Shown: one piece after another, positions 1 to 11,174 of the stretch
Numbering within the stretch: the first letter of the stretch is position 1
How the letters are laid out: every line of letters begins with the position of its first letter
DNA from: Cantharellus purpuraceus
Lineage: Eukaryota > Basidiomycota > Agaricomycetes > Cantharellales > Hydnaceae
NCBI GenBank assembly: GCA_025174535.1
Contig: JALBUN010000005.1
Location: forward strand, 434,001-498,000
Reading direction: 5' to 3'
Length of the DNA stretch: 64,000 nucleotides
The notes under the pieces: generated by a model
Told to the model about the DNA's origin: nothing
Databases searched by the model: none
Seen by the model: the letters and a program-made list of their open reading frames with translations, nothing else
Position numbers and translations under genes: made by a program

Positions 1-281
1 CTGACACATCTGTTCATACACCTCAGACATATTGAGTTTAGATTGATATGTACAGCAGGCAACATTGTGTCTAATGTTGTCCTGATTGGGAAAGGGTGTT
101 ATGTCCTTCACCGTATTATCATTCTGTTCATACAAGTTGAATATGGTGTGGAGCTTCCCATTTTTCTTGGGAATGCATAGCATTGGTACAGCCTGCTGGG
201 CTGTAGCTGATACCCACCATTTAGCAATGGTGTATTGCAGAACTTTCTTTGAAAGTTCTGCTCAGTAGTGCTCTGGACACT
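1..281 (-). CDS. Reverse transcriptase N-terminal part of A1 (runs off window)
   Basis: Reading the minus strand from about 281 to 1 gives an open frame through the RT fingers: a segment ending VPMLCIPKKNGK, then LHTIFNLYEQND, then DITPFPNQDNIRHNVA and YQSKLNMSEVYEQM. These match the order in Ty3/gypsy RT of the K-x-G-x-(L/W)-R-x-x-x-D-(Y/F) block, the 'P(F/L)P' block and the 'SK-D---Y-Q' block. The expected Arg-Asp of the second block reads as Ile-Asn and the expected Asp of the third as Asn, so the enzyme may be decayed. The catalytic YxDD motif lies outside the window. No start is expected because RT is made as part of Pol. Confidence 0.7.
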
Positions 282-830
282 TAATCAAGTGATAATGTAT
301 TCACTTGTCAGGATCCACAAGATTAATCTTGTGGTTAACTTCCCTAAATGGGGGAAGTTCTAAGGGTATGCTGCTGAATAGGTCAGCATACTTTTCTTTC
401 CATTGATGCCTCAAGTGAGGGATCTGACCAGCCATGTAAGTGGTTGGTCCTTCACAAGATGAAGCTATTCATGTTGTGCTCTTATTTGGATCCTCCATTG
501 GGGGTCCTTTACTGAGTCTAGTCCTTCTTCTAGGAAGGACTGTATTGTGGGTAGCTTGTGTTTAGAGTTACCCCCTTGGCATCATTTATTCCAATACTCC
601 TTCTTCATATTGAGTTTATACCCCGTGACAGGGTATGAAGAGCATTGGTATTATGCTCTTCATTGGTGGGGACTTCTTCAGTTCCTATCATGATTCAGCC
701 TGGGCCATTAAAGCCCAGGCATATTCCTAGCTTTTGTAGGAATGGGGTACTGAGTATTACATCGTAATACTCAATGTTTATACATAGGTTTGGCTGATCT
801 GTCAATGCTGACAGCAGCTATATGCAGCTG
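282..830 (-). other. A1 spacer between gag and RT, protease not identified
   Basis: This part of A1 should hold the aspartic protease and the start of RT. I could not find an intact D-(S/T)-G motif in a long open frame. The sequence is full of short inverted repeats, for example 315-334, 520-541, 635-663, 698-720 and 751-773. Confidence 0.4.
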
Positions 831-3034
831 TTATGATTCCCTGCTTCTTGGAAATCTTGTTGCACTACAGAAACGCACTGCATAGGTGTGTCTCAGTGGA
901 ATTTGATCATTGGGTTGAATTTGTATCACATTAGAGCGATACATTGGCATAGCCTCCTTTTCAGGGGCATCATCTTGGTCGTTCCATTCGTATGGGGTAA
1001 CCTCTTCATCCCATTCATTAGTTACTTCTATAGCTTGTATTTTTTCATCTAGATGGTCCTTGGGATCACCCATTCCTTCTTCATGTTCTCCCTCTATTGG
1101 GGAGAATATGTCTACATTGTCCTCCACTATGTGTGAGGACACATCCTTTTGGACTGCACCCAACCTTATGTTGCCCTTTAGTTTGGGGCAGCTGGGTTGC
1201 ATGTGACCTGTCTGGCCACATTCATAGCACACAATGTTACTAGTAACATTGTTCGATTGATCACCACTTGTGTGTGCTGGTGGCTTTGATTGATAATTAC
1301 CCTTGAAAAGGTAATTGTTGGAATTGGACCCAGAGCTTCCATTATGAGGTTCTAACCTTGACACACTTGCTTGTTATGAGTGTGTGTTGGGAGCCATATA
1401 CACATGTCCTTGAGGTGTGGGTCAACTCCCCATCCTCCTCAACCTATAGACCAGTAGTCAATAGAACTACTGGTCTATGGGTTGAGGAGGATGTGTTAGT
1501 CACGTTCTCTGGGTGTTGCATACCATGGTGGTATTGCATCACTTCCTCTATCATTTGAGCAGTTTTGTACAACTGCTCAATACTGCTAAACTCAGCAGTA
1601 AAGCCCTTCTTGAGGACTTCTTGTCTCAGAGGTTCACGCATTGCAGTTACAAACCTCTTCCTGTACATGTATGTGTCCAGCGGCATTATCATGTGACCCA
1701 CATACTTATCTAGGTCATTCATTAATTTGTTAATGGTCCTTTGACCCTGTATTACAGAGTCAAATTTATTTGACACATGATGATGCATCAGGGTGTGTAG
1801 GAATCTACACTGCAATCCTTGGATTGCAGTTTCCAGGGTCCAGTCTTGGACTGCCCTATTGCAGTGTTCTATATTCCTGTAGAACCATTCCTGGGCCTCG
1901 CCTTTAAGGCGAGTGCCTAAGTATGATAGCTGAAACTTTGTACTTGATGGCCCTAGGAGGTTATTCATCTTCAGCCATCATAGCATACCTGCTACAAAGA
2001 TCTCAAACTGTTCAAGATCTGTGCCTCCTGCATATTGCTCAGGAGGCAATACCTTAATGCCCACCTTGGCAGTACAGACTTCTCTGGGTCTGTATCTCTA
2101 TTATCGACTATGGCTACTTGCACCATATGAGTAATGCCATCAATAGGATCAATTGTGTCCAATTGATCTGGTATGCCTTGACCTTCTAGGGTCAATGGCA
2201 TTGATTGTTCCCTGTTATGGGGAACATCTTCTTGAGGTACCCATTGGGTATCTCATTGCTCATGGCAGGTGTCTCCTGAAAGGCCTGCCGCTTGTATGTG
2301 CTGATGACTGTTCAGCATATGTTGCGACTGTTGATTTAAATCAGCAGCCACATTGAGCTCTTGCTGGGGCTGCTGCTCTCTAAACAGCTGGCTGAGCTCC
2401 TGCTCTGCATGTTTAGCCTTCCATTTGAGGGCTAATCTATGTTTATGAGAAGCCTCAACTTCTTGTTGTTTCCATAGCTCAATCTCTTGATTGAGCTCCT
2501 TTGCCATAGATTGAGGAGTTTCCTCTTCAATCTGGATCAGTAATCCTTGCCTCACTGGGATTACTGGGTCTCTAATTCCCTCCATTGGGGGAGTTTCATT
2601 TCCTCTGTCTAACTGATCATTTGGTTGGATCCTCTTACCCCAGGGAGATTCAGACTCTCTGGATTCAGATTCCTGTCGAGAATCTGGTTTTCGATGACAT
2701 GACTTGCATTGCTCAGAGTTCTCTTGGAGCGATTTAACATTGTTCCTAGCTCTGCAATTTGCTGCCCCATAGTAGTGGCGGCATGCCCTGCTTTGGCAGC
2801 CATCTTAGCTGCCTGAGCACTAGCTTCGCTAATGCTTTTCATCTCATGTTGATTACACATGAGTTGTTCACTCAATCTTGCAATTGTCCTGTGGGTTTCA
2901 TGCCACTCTGTGCTGTGTGATTCCCTAGTAGAAGTATTGCTACTTCTACTTGTGCTCATATATTCAGCATGTTCCTTACCTTTAGGAATGTTGGAGACAG
3001 TGGATGACTGTCTCCTCCTTTCTTCTCTAATCAA
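831..3034 (-). pseudogene. A1 gag polyprotein, split by stops and shifts
   Basis: Structural protein that packages the element RNA. Five adjacent minus-strand open segments (2609-3034, 2253-2585, 1992-2201, 1444-1968, 831-1364) read as one decayed gag. The N-terminal part is Ser/Arg rich and then coiled-coil-like (EASAQAAKMAAKAGHAATT). The 1444-1968 segment carries the central capsid-like fold typical of Retrotrans_gag (LGTRLKGEAQEWFYRNIEH, later a Met/Arg-rich helix). The 831-1364 segment has a zinc knuckle CYECGQTGHMQPSC (CX2CX4HX4C), which binds RNA. The same gag, also broken, occurs at 43336-43911 and 49952-50335. The breaks are at different kinds of sites, so I treat it as inactive, though assembly errors cannot be excluded. 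Confidence 0.7.
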
Positions 3035-3351
3035 AGAACCACTTGATGAAGGGTTCTTGTTTGACAGATGATCTATTGTGTGATCGTCTGTGCAGTCTCA
3101 TGATCGTGGCAACCCTCTTCTATTGTTTTTCTTACAAGAAGTCCCTGTGAATTCTCTAGGGTCTAGCTCCCCTTCCTGGGAGCTTCTGCTGCTGGCTATG
3201 TGCCACCATTCATCATTTATGATGTCCTGTGTGCTGCCAGCATGACTCACTCTACTGCAAGTCATCATTATGATGACTCCTTTCTTTCTTCTATCTTTGT
3301 AGGCTAACTAAGTTAGTCTACTAGTTGCTCACTTATATGAGCGACCGGGGG

Positions 3352-3728
3352 TGTTGGTATACGTCTGTACACTAGCAACAGCCAGTTTTCTAGTATTGAC
3401 TAGAAAACTTCAATAATGAGGAAGAATCAATTGATTCTTCCTTTGGAAGTTCAAAAAAGTGTTAATGGGTGTCTTAGTTCACACTGTTACACAGAACTCA
3501 ACCAAGTGTATTGGTTGGGCCATGTGTTGTACAGTGTGGTAGTTAACTAAGTTCTATCTACTATAAGTGGACCCACACATGTACTGGGTCCACAGGCTTA
3601 CATAATAACTATACATATGCACCCATAGGGTGCATATATCTACCAAGAGGACAGCATTCTTTAAGAGAACGCTGCATATATTAATTATACTTATATATTA
3701 TAGTAAGTAAGTACCTTGGGTACTTACA
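3352..3728 (-). repeat. LTR of family A (5' LTR of A1)
   Basis: 377 bp. The minus strand starts TGTAAGTACC and ends ATACCAACA. Homologous LTRs lie at 50404-50775 (A2), 53999-54811 (A3, interrupted) and, inverted, 52681-52950 (A4) and 10199-10273. It contains perfect palindromes at 3384-3409, 3419-3442 and 3707-3727, the last forming the terminus. Confidence 0.85.
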
Positions 3729-6700
3729 CATCCCCAATGTCACCAGCAACTATAGGTGTGAAATTGTCTTCCACCTCTGCTGACTCTGCTCCAATAGATA
3801 CTCCATCTACATCTCTGTCTATGTTGATGGTGGATGCTATGGTCTTCACCAGACTAAGCAAACTGGATGGATCACAAACATTCCAGGTTCACCTCTCTGA
3901 TCCAATTTTTCTTGCCACCTACTCTGCTTGATCAGCTCTGCCAGACCTATCTATGGTTCTGAAGGAGTATCACAAGTTTGCCAATGTGTTCAGCAAGTCT
4001 AAAGCTGACTCTTTAGTAGAACACTGACCATAGTATCTTAAGATTGAGTTGGATGACAACTCCACCCCTCTGCTTGGCCCTATCTACTCACTATTTCAAA
4101 AAGAGCTGCTGGCTCTCTGAACATTCATAAACAAGAACTTAGCCACAGGCTTCATCTGCCCTTCCCTATCCCCTCACAGGGCTCCAGTCCTATTCATCTG
4201 CAAAAAGGACAGATCACTCTGTTTATGTGTCAACTTCCATGGACTCAACAAGATCACCAAGAAAGACTGGTACCCAATACCCTGCACTGTGGACCTGCTT
4301 GAGAGCCCATGAAAAGCTAAGATCTATTCCAAAATAGATCTCTGACATGCCAATCATCTAGTCCATATCTGAGAAGGCGATGAGTGGAAAACAACTTTCC
4401 ACACTTGATATGAATCTTTCAAATGGTGTGTCATGCCCTTTGGACTAAGCAATGCTCTGGCTACCTTCCAGTGGTTCATGAATGATACCCTTGCCAATCT
4501 CCTCAATGTTACTGTTCTCATTTACTTAGACAACATCTTGGTATATTCAGACAATGAAGATGAACATTGGATGCACATCTGAGAGGTACTCTGATGTCTC
4601 TGCCAACATGGCCTCTTTTCCCATGCTAACAAGTGTGAATTCCACTCTGACTCCATTGAGTACCTAGGCTATATCCCCTCCCCTGCAGGACTGACAATGT
4701 CTGATGTCAAAATCAAAGCCATACAGGAATGGCCAGAACTACAGAAAGTCAAAGATGTACAGTCATTCCTAGGGTTCACCAACTTCTACTGACACTTCAT
4801 CCACAACTACTCTGATATTACCATTCCACTCACCTGACTTACTAGGAAGGGTATCCAATGGAATTTCACTGACAAATGTAGACAGAGCTTTGAGACCTTG
4901 AAAAAGGCCTTTACCCCCACTCTGATACTGACTCATTGGGTTCCAGACATTCCTACCCTATTAGAGACTGATGCCTCTGACTATGCACTCACCACAATCC
5001 TGTCCATCATCTGGAGAGATGATGGACAAGTCCATCTGATCGCTTTTCACTTGCGTACATTTACACCCCCCAAACTGAACTATGATGTCCATGACAAAGA
5101 GCTCCTTGCCATATATGAAGCTTTCTGGATATGGAGACACTACCTTGAAGGCCCCTCTGATCCAGTTGATGTCATAACAGACCACAAGAACTTGGAATAC
5201 TTCTCCATGATAAAACCACTCACCCAGAGACAAGTCTGGACAAGTCTGGTGGTCCAAATACCTGTCTCAGTTCAACCTTGTTATCTGCTTCCATCCTGGT
5301 CAACTCAGAGCAAAGCCCGACACATTAACTAGACACTGGGACATCTACCCTAAAGAAGGGAGTAGTGACTATACCACTGTAAATCCACACAACTTTTGCC
5401 CTGTGTTCACTAATGAGCAGCTGGCATTGTCCCTATGAGCATCTACCCTCATGACTCCCACCCTCCAAGCTGTCACCATCATGGACATTGACCAACTCCA
5501 CTCCAACATCTGCTCATCACTCCAATCTGATCCTGTTGCAGTTAAACACTTGGATGACCCTTTCAATCCAAAGTGGTCGCTTGACCCTGAAGGACACCTC
5601 TGACACAATGACTGGATATACATCCCCAATGCCAACAGTCTCCAACTCTGAGTTTTGCAGTACTATCATGATCAACTGATTTCTGGCCACTTCAAGCAAA
5701 ACTGCACACAAGGGTTAATCCAATGAGACTGTGTATGGCCAAAAATGTGAGAGTATATTCAACACTACTGTAACTCTTGTACCATGTGTATGTACTCAAA
5801 ATTGCAAAGGCACAAACCCTATGGAACACTTAAGCAGCTTCCAGTTCTGGAGCAACTGTGGAATGCCATCTCCATCAATTTCATAGAGAAGCTCCCCTCA
5901 TCACTTGGATATGACACTATACTTGTGATTGTTGACAGGTTCACTAAACAGTCACTATTTATTCCAATGCATGACACCATCACCCCCACCTTACTAGCTA
6001 AGTTGTTCGTTCTCCATGTGTTCTCTAAACACAGAGTCCCATCACATGTCACATCTGATCAGAGCTTGGAGTTTGTGTCTTCCTTCTTCTGCACATTAGG
6101 AAAGGCTCTTGACATGAAGCTTCATTTTACCTTTAGATACCATCCTGAGGGAGATGGACAAAAGGAAGGAATGAATCAGTCCCCGGAGCAATATCTCCAA
6201 GTCTATTGTAACTATCAACAAGACAACTGGGCTGATCTACTTCCTATCACCAAGTTTGCCTACAACAATGCTCCAAATGTGACTACTGGCATCTCTCCCT
6301 TCTTCACTAATGAAGGCTACCATCTGAACACCTCCCTCCACCCCAAGAAGGAACTCACCAGCACCAAAGCTCATCAATTCATAACCAACCTCAACCAACT
6401 ACACCAACATCTCTGAGAAGCCATCTCTGATGCCCAGAAATGATACCAAGTCTCTGCAGACCAATGCCATACCCCAGCACCGGACTTACAGATTGGAGAC
6501 AAAGTATTCATCAAGGCTGAACACTTCCAGACCACCTGTCCATTGAAGAAACTCTCTGAGAAACACTTAGGTCCTTATGAGGACATCACTCATGTAGGCA
6601 GTAGGTCCTTCACCCTCTGACTCTCTGACCACTTCAGAGCAGTTCACCTGGTCTTCCATATATCAATGCTTGAACCTGCTACTACAAATGAGATCCCCAG

Positions 6701-6953
6701 CCACACCCAATCTCCGCCCCCTCCAATCATCATTGAGGGAGATAACAAATATGAGATATCCAAGATCCTGGACTTGAAGATTGATTGTTGATACAAGTGC
6801 AAGCTCCAGTACCTATTCAAATGGACTGGATATGAAGGCACAGATGAAGAGTCATCATGGATCTCTGCATCTGAACTCGATCATGCATCTGAATCTGTCT
6901 CTGATTTTCACTCTGCTTATCCAGACAAACCTGGTCCTCTTATGAATCTTTAA
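3729..6953 (+). pseudogene. Decayed gypsy pol, C/K family, copy K (PR-RT-RNaseH-IN-chromodomain)
   Basis: Plus-strand Pol relic. RT is recognisable around 4130-4560 (HRAPVLFICKKDRSLCLCVNF, then CVMPFGLSNALATFQ, then VLIYLDNILVYSDN where the family has YLDDIL). RNase H follows at about 4900-5260 (LLETDASDYALTTILS, YDVHDKELLAIYEAF), the integrase zinc region and core at 5640-6420 ([25 protein letters not shown]), and a C-terminal chromodomain at 6720-6950 (LQYLFKWTGYEGTDEESSWIS). The frame is otherwise continuous but is cut by many TGA codons where related copy C (43917-49946) has CGA or TGG. Its N-terminal part is missing because A1 inserted at 3728/3729. The element is clearly dead. Confidence 0.9.
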
Positions 6954-7108
6954 GTTCTATCACTGACTCTGATCCTATTGTTCCACATCATTGTTTATTA
7001 CATTTCACAGAGCAAAACTACAAGCTTACCCAACCTCCAAAAACCTCACTCCAATCTGTTTTTTTCTCCTTCAAAAATACAAGTCAAACTTCTGCTATTC
7101 TTAAGTCC
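6954..7108 (+). other. 3' untranslated remnant of element K
   Basis: Follows the K pol stop and resembles the sequence after the L pol at 51650-51800. No ORF. It stops where a family B LTR begins at 7109, so the antisense ORF that lies here in copies C, D2 and L is absent. Confidence 0.5.
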
Positions 7109-7339
7109 TGTTAAGTGCTGGATACTAGTGGTTCAATGGAGTAATTGGAGTTTGGATGCTAGTGAGGGAAAGGAGGGGAGTTCACTGTTCCAGTTTAACC
7201 AGAGACAGAGTGGGGACAATAACTGTTGAGTTGGATTGAGTGGACTTGGCTTCAACTTGTGTGTTGCACCCCCTTGGATTGTTGGTCCAATATTTTGGAG
7301 TTTGGAGTATGGAGTTGGATCAGGGATCTGGAGTTCAAC
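7109..7339. repeat. Family B LTR, partial (B1)
   Basis: Starts TGTTAAGTGCTGG and matches the first 230 bp of the B LTRs at 21249, 30148 and 53127, ending abruptly after GGAGTTCAAC. The distal part is replaced by the RT of element E. Confidence 0.8.
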
Positions 7340-8700
7340 TGAATGTCATGCATGAACACCACCATAACGCCATCATCAATGAGCTCCTTGAAAATGCCAT
7401 TCATCATAGTCTGGAAAGTTGCTGGGCTGTTTGTGAGACCAAAGAACATGACTAGGGATTCATATAACCCACAGTTGGTCTGAAAGGCTGCCTTCCACTC
7501 ATCACCCTCTTTAATGTGCACATTGTTATATCCCCATCGGATATCAAGCTTGGTGAAGTACTTGGCATTGGCGGCAGCAATTTTGTTCATGATATTAGGT
7601 ACCAGGGGTAGAGGATAGGCATTCTTAATTGTGATGTCATTCAGTTTGCGGTAGTCCTGCACAAACTGAAGGTTGCCATCCTTCTTCTTCATGAAGAAAA
7701 CAGGGGATGCCATTGGTGACTTGGAAGGGTGTATATGGTGATTCTGCAGGTTCTCTTCAAGGAAGGCATCTAACTCCTGCTCATTTGGGGACATAGGATA
7801 GATCTTTGTGCTGAAAGGTTGGGCTCCCAGAGTGAGTTCAATGGCATGGTCCCATGGTTTCCAAGGTGGAAGCTGATCAAATGACTCCTTTGAGAAAACA
7901 TCCTTAAATCCTCAATATGCCTTTGGAATGATATCTTCAAGGAGTTTGACAGGAGCAGATTCTGCAGCCTTCTGTGCAAGCTGTTGTGAGACTGTTGAGC
8001 CTGCATAGATCTTCTCCAAGTCTTCTTCCACAAAGATGACAAAGGTTTGGTCTCCCTCCTCAAGTAGGGGTTGCCTGTGTGGGTTCTTGCCATTCAATGG
8101 AGTGGTTCCAGTTAAGGGCTCTCTGTTTTCTGGTACTTCTCCACATGAATCAGGGCAACAAGTCATCTTTATCTCTCCTGTGTGCCAGTTCACCTCTGGA
8201 TTGTGTTTTACGAGCCAAGTGTGACCAATGATGATACCAAGGCTTCCCAAGCTTGTAACAGAGAATGTGGCATGTTCCATATGGATCCCATATGTGCAAA
8301 TGAGGTCAACTTCTTCCTTGATTGAACCAGCTTTGTTGGGGGTCCCATCAATGTTATAAACAGGTATGGCACATTGCAGGGGACGTGTTCAAAGTTTTTC
8401 TGCCTTGACATATTCTACATCAATGAACATCCCTGTAGCTCCACTGTCAAGAAGTGCATCCACTACTAGAGGGTATCCAGTGTCTACAGAGTGGATTTTC
8501 AGAGGAATTCTTGTACATCGATGGATGTCTGCAGATCAAACATAAATGCAGGGAGAGTCATCGTGTTCAGTTAGGAGTTGAGAAGAAGTTTTAGGCATGG
8601 CTGTTTTGGTTTCAGTCTGATCACAGGGGGGATATGAGTGTAGCATATTGCTTGTGAGCCCTATTGTACATGATTCAAGAACTGAAAATCGATCTGTCAA
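7340..8700 (-). pseudogene. Element E protease and reverse transcriptase (decayed gypsy)
   Basis: Minus-strand Pol of a gypsy family different from A, C and D. The protease has an active-site run DALLDSGATGMFID near 8440, followed by the linker GHTWLVKHNPEVNWHTGEIK near 8200, typical of basidiomycete gypsy elements. RT is open from 7794 to 7340: SPVFFMKKKDGNLQFVQDYRK, then YFTKLDIRWGYNNVHIKEGDEWK, then FFGLTNSPATFQTMMN. It ends at VVFMHDI, where the first Asp of the YxDD catalytic motif is His, and the next base is family B LTR sequence. Several frame breaks separate protease and RT. RNase H and integrase are missing. Confidence 0.85.
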
Positions 8701-8714
8701 GCAGGGCATGCTCT

Positions 8715-9843
8715 TCACTGCTGACTGGCCTGAAAACCCTGCTTTTCCTCTTGTGCTAGAGTGGATGCCTTCTGTGCTGTTTCTTTGGCATCCATTGCAG
8801 CTGTGACTGATTCAGAGACCATACTGTCAATGGCTGCTTTTGTCAGATCAGCTCGAATATGTTCTCTGCATGGTTCAGTGCATGCTGGGGAGATATGGCC
8901 ACACTTGCCACAATTATAGCACATTTGAGTTTCAATACAATGACGGCTGGAGTCAATGTCCATGGGTACAGCACCACTAAATGGTGCAGGAGTGGTTGGT
9001 GCAGCGATGGCAGGAGTGTTGGGAGCTTGAGATGGAGTAGAGTGAGAGGAGGTGTGGGGAGCCTGTGTCCATTTCACTTCTACGAGGCGATGGTAGTTGC
9101 GGTCAATTTGATGGGCTGCTTCCTTCCAGGCGTTGAGACCTAATGGGAGTACTGGCTGTGCATAGATCTTTTCAAGAATCATTGCAGGAGCCCTCATGTG
9201 TAGGCATCTTTGAGTGCTGCATCATTAAACCCTGTTCTTCCTGCCAGTGTCCCAAACCGTGTTGTGTATTCATCTGCTGATGTGCCAGCTGTCATCTTGA
9301 GATCATGTAACCTTGTTCATGCTGTTCAAGCGCGATTGGGGTCTCCAAAGGCATTCTCCACTTGTCTGATGAACTCTTCAAGAGTGGAGAGCAATGAAGT
9401 CCCATCAATGACCACTTGGGTCTCATTGTGGGCCCATACTTCAGCAGAACCTGCTGTCATGAAAGAGAGGCATACAGGATCTTGGTCTGCTCATCTGGGA
9501 AAGATGCAGGCTGGATTGCAATGGCAAGCCTGATAGCACGAATGAACCCATCTGTCTCTGTACGGTCTCCACTAAATTTCTCCAGTTCAGCTGCCTTTAT
9601 GGGATGAGCAGACAATGATGCAGGAGGAGATGTTGGAAGGGAGATGGTTTGTGCTGCAGTGACAGCAGCAGCTGTGGCAGCCTAAGCTAGGTTGTTCTGG
9701 ACATTGGCAAACTGGCCCTGGAGGTGCTGGTTCTGGAGTTGCAGCTGTTGGAGCTGCTGCACTTGACTGTCGAGCAAGGCTCACAAGAAAGCACCACTTT
9801 CTTCCAGAGTGTCCCAATAGGTTTCAGAAAGTTGATCAGTCAT
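8715..9843 (-). pseudogene. Element E gag (CCHC nucleocapsid)
   Basis: The minus-strand frame opens at an ATG at 9843 (MTDQLSETYWDTLEESGAF), runs through a Gln/Leu-rich coiled segment, a capsid-like region (FIRAIRLAIAIQPASF, later EEFIRQVENAFGDPNRA) and ends with the 8715-9197 segment, which holds one zinc knuckle CYNCGKCGHISPAC. Stops near 9680 and 9330 and a frame change near 9197 break it. Downstream is the element's protease. This is the ordinary gag of a gypsy element; nothing suggests host use. Confidence 0.8.
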
Positions 9844-9889
9844 GATTGGTGTAGAGGGTAATAGGGAAAAGTGTTTATAAAGTGTGGGG

Positions 9890-10198
9890 TCATCTTATGA
9901 GCTTGATCTTCTGTGAGGGCTATGCTGAATGATGAGGTCACAACAACAAGATACTCAATAAGTGAGAGCCAATAAGAGATAATGCCAGCTGATACAGCAG
10001 ATATCCTCAGAGATCAAGCTGAGGAAACCGTGCTGCACCAGGCAAACTCTTTATACTAGATGATGCAAGGAATAGGGGAACCAAGATAGGGGAACAATAG
10101 GAGAGAGATAGGAGAGCGCACCCTAACAGGCTGTGCTGATAGGGGCGATAAGAAAGGTACTAAAAATAGAAACTGAGTTGTATGAACCCTGACACTAC
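9890..10198 (-). repeat. Putative 5' LTR and leader of element E
   Basis: Non-coding stretch just upstream of the E gag start. The minus strand begins TGGTAGTGTCAGGG next to an unrelated LTR fragment. No second copy is present in the window, so the borders are inferred from position only. Confidence 0.4.
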
Positions 10199-10357
10199 CA
10201 CACTGTACAGCACATCGCCCAACCAATACACTTGGTTGAGTTCTGTGCAACAGTGTGAACTAAGACACCCATTAACAAGTAAAGTCCCCTCACCTTCTTC
10301 ACTAGCAGCCAAACTCCAGTTATTCCATTTGAACCCCAAGCTTTCCAGCCCTTAACA
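10199..10357. repeat. Joined LTR fragments: inverted A (10199-10273) and inverted B (10274-10357)
   Basis: The first part is the reverse complement of A1 LTR positions about 3465-3535. The second is the reverse complement of the B LTR start and ends CCCTTAACA. They separate element E from the D1 protease fragment. Confidence 0.75.
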
Positions 10358-10609
10358 GGAGATGGAGTTACAGAGTTGAGTGGAGCTGATGCTACTGACT
10401 TGGATGGTGCCAAGGATTTAGTCTCTATTGGAGTTCAGAATGAGATACTGCCCAATACCCAGTCAATCAATGGATTGTAGCAGGTGAGCCAGTTGTGTCC
10501 CAGAACTGCCAAGCAACTATCCAATGGAGTTACATAAAAAGTAATGGAGTGGGTTTCTCCCATAGGAAAATGGAGTGGCAAGTCAATTGTGGATTTAATA
10601 ACAGAGTTA
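10358..10609 (-). pseudogene. Family D protease fragment (copy D1, part 1)
   Basis: The minus frame reads [20 protein letters not shown], then [18 protein letters not shown], the flap and C-terminal half of an aspartic protease, nearly identical to D2 at 28500-28740. It is interrupted at a TTA by the 7.2 kb transposon and continues at 17799. Confidence 0.8.
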
Positions 10610-11174
10610 GACGCTTGTTCAGAAATACAACAAATACGTATGTACAACCTATTTTCCTCAAATTTTATACAATACACTTCAATTCAAACTTATTTTCATA
10701 TTTCAACATGATTCTCAAATTTTACACAATATACTAGATTAAAACATATTTTGATATTTTGGCATAATTCTCAAAAATAATTGTTTTTTCCCCATTTAGT
10801 GGTGGCAACTCCCTTGAGGGAACATCCAAATATCATTGATTCTTTCTTATACAATACTTGTAACATAATTTGAACTATCTTTAATCCCCACCTGGTATTT
10901 GTATATCTAAATACCCTATATAATACCAATTATATTCATATATACATTCCTATTATATCCATGTAAATAATTATGTTCATCTCAACCAAATATCTTATCT
11001 TTTAAAGTTTATTAAAATATAGAATATATGTTTATATTTATGAAAATTTCACACATCCGAAATCTTTTAAGATATCCAAATTGTAACTCCCTGGCTTTAT
11101 GTATCATTGAAATCCTGATGTATATCTCCTATACATCAGAATATTGTATACTGACATGATTCCGAACAAGCGTC
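10610..11174 (+). repeat. Left 565-bp terminal repeat (TDR-L)
   Basis: AT-rich, starts GACGCTTGTTC and ends GAACAAGCGTC, so it is itself a perfect short-TIR unit. Near its right end a 10-bp arm hairpin (CTGATGTATA / TATACATCAG, around 11118-11142) is present. No ORF of note. Confidence 0.9.

Larger units (their letters stand above)
1..3728 (-). mobile_element. Ty3/gypsy retrotransposon, family A, copy A1 (5' half)
   Basis: Minus-strand LTR element that runs off the left edge. In its own direction the order is 5' LTR (3352-3728), gag-like ORFs (about 3034 down to 831) with a CCHC knuckle, an unassigned stretch (830-330) and the beginning of reverse transcriptase (below 330). The LTR is TG...CA bounded. 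Its right end abuts a C/K-family pol, so A1 inserted into that older element. A second gag copy with LTR (A2) lies at 43336-50775 and a 3' half (A3) at 53999-64000. The whole element is unusually rich in short palindromes (see findings). Confidence 0.85.
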
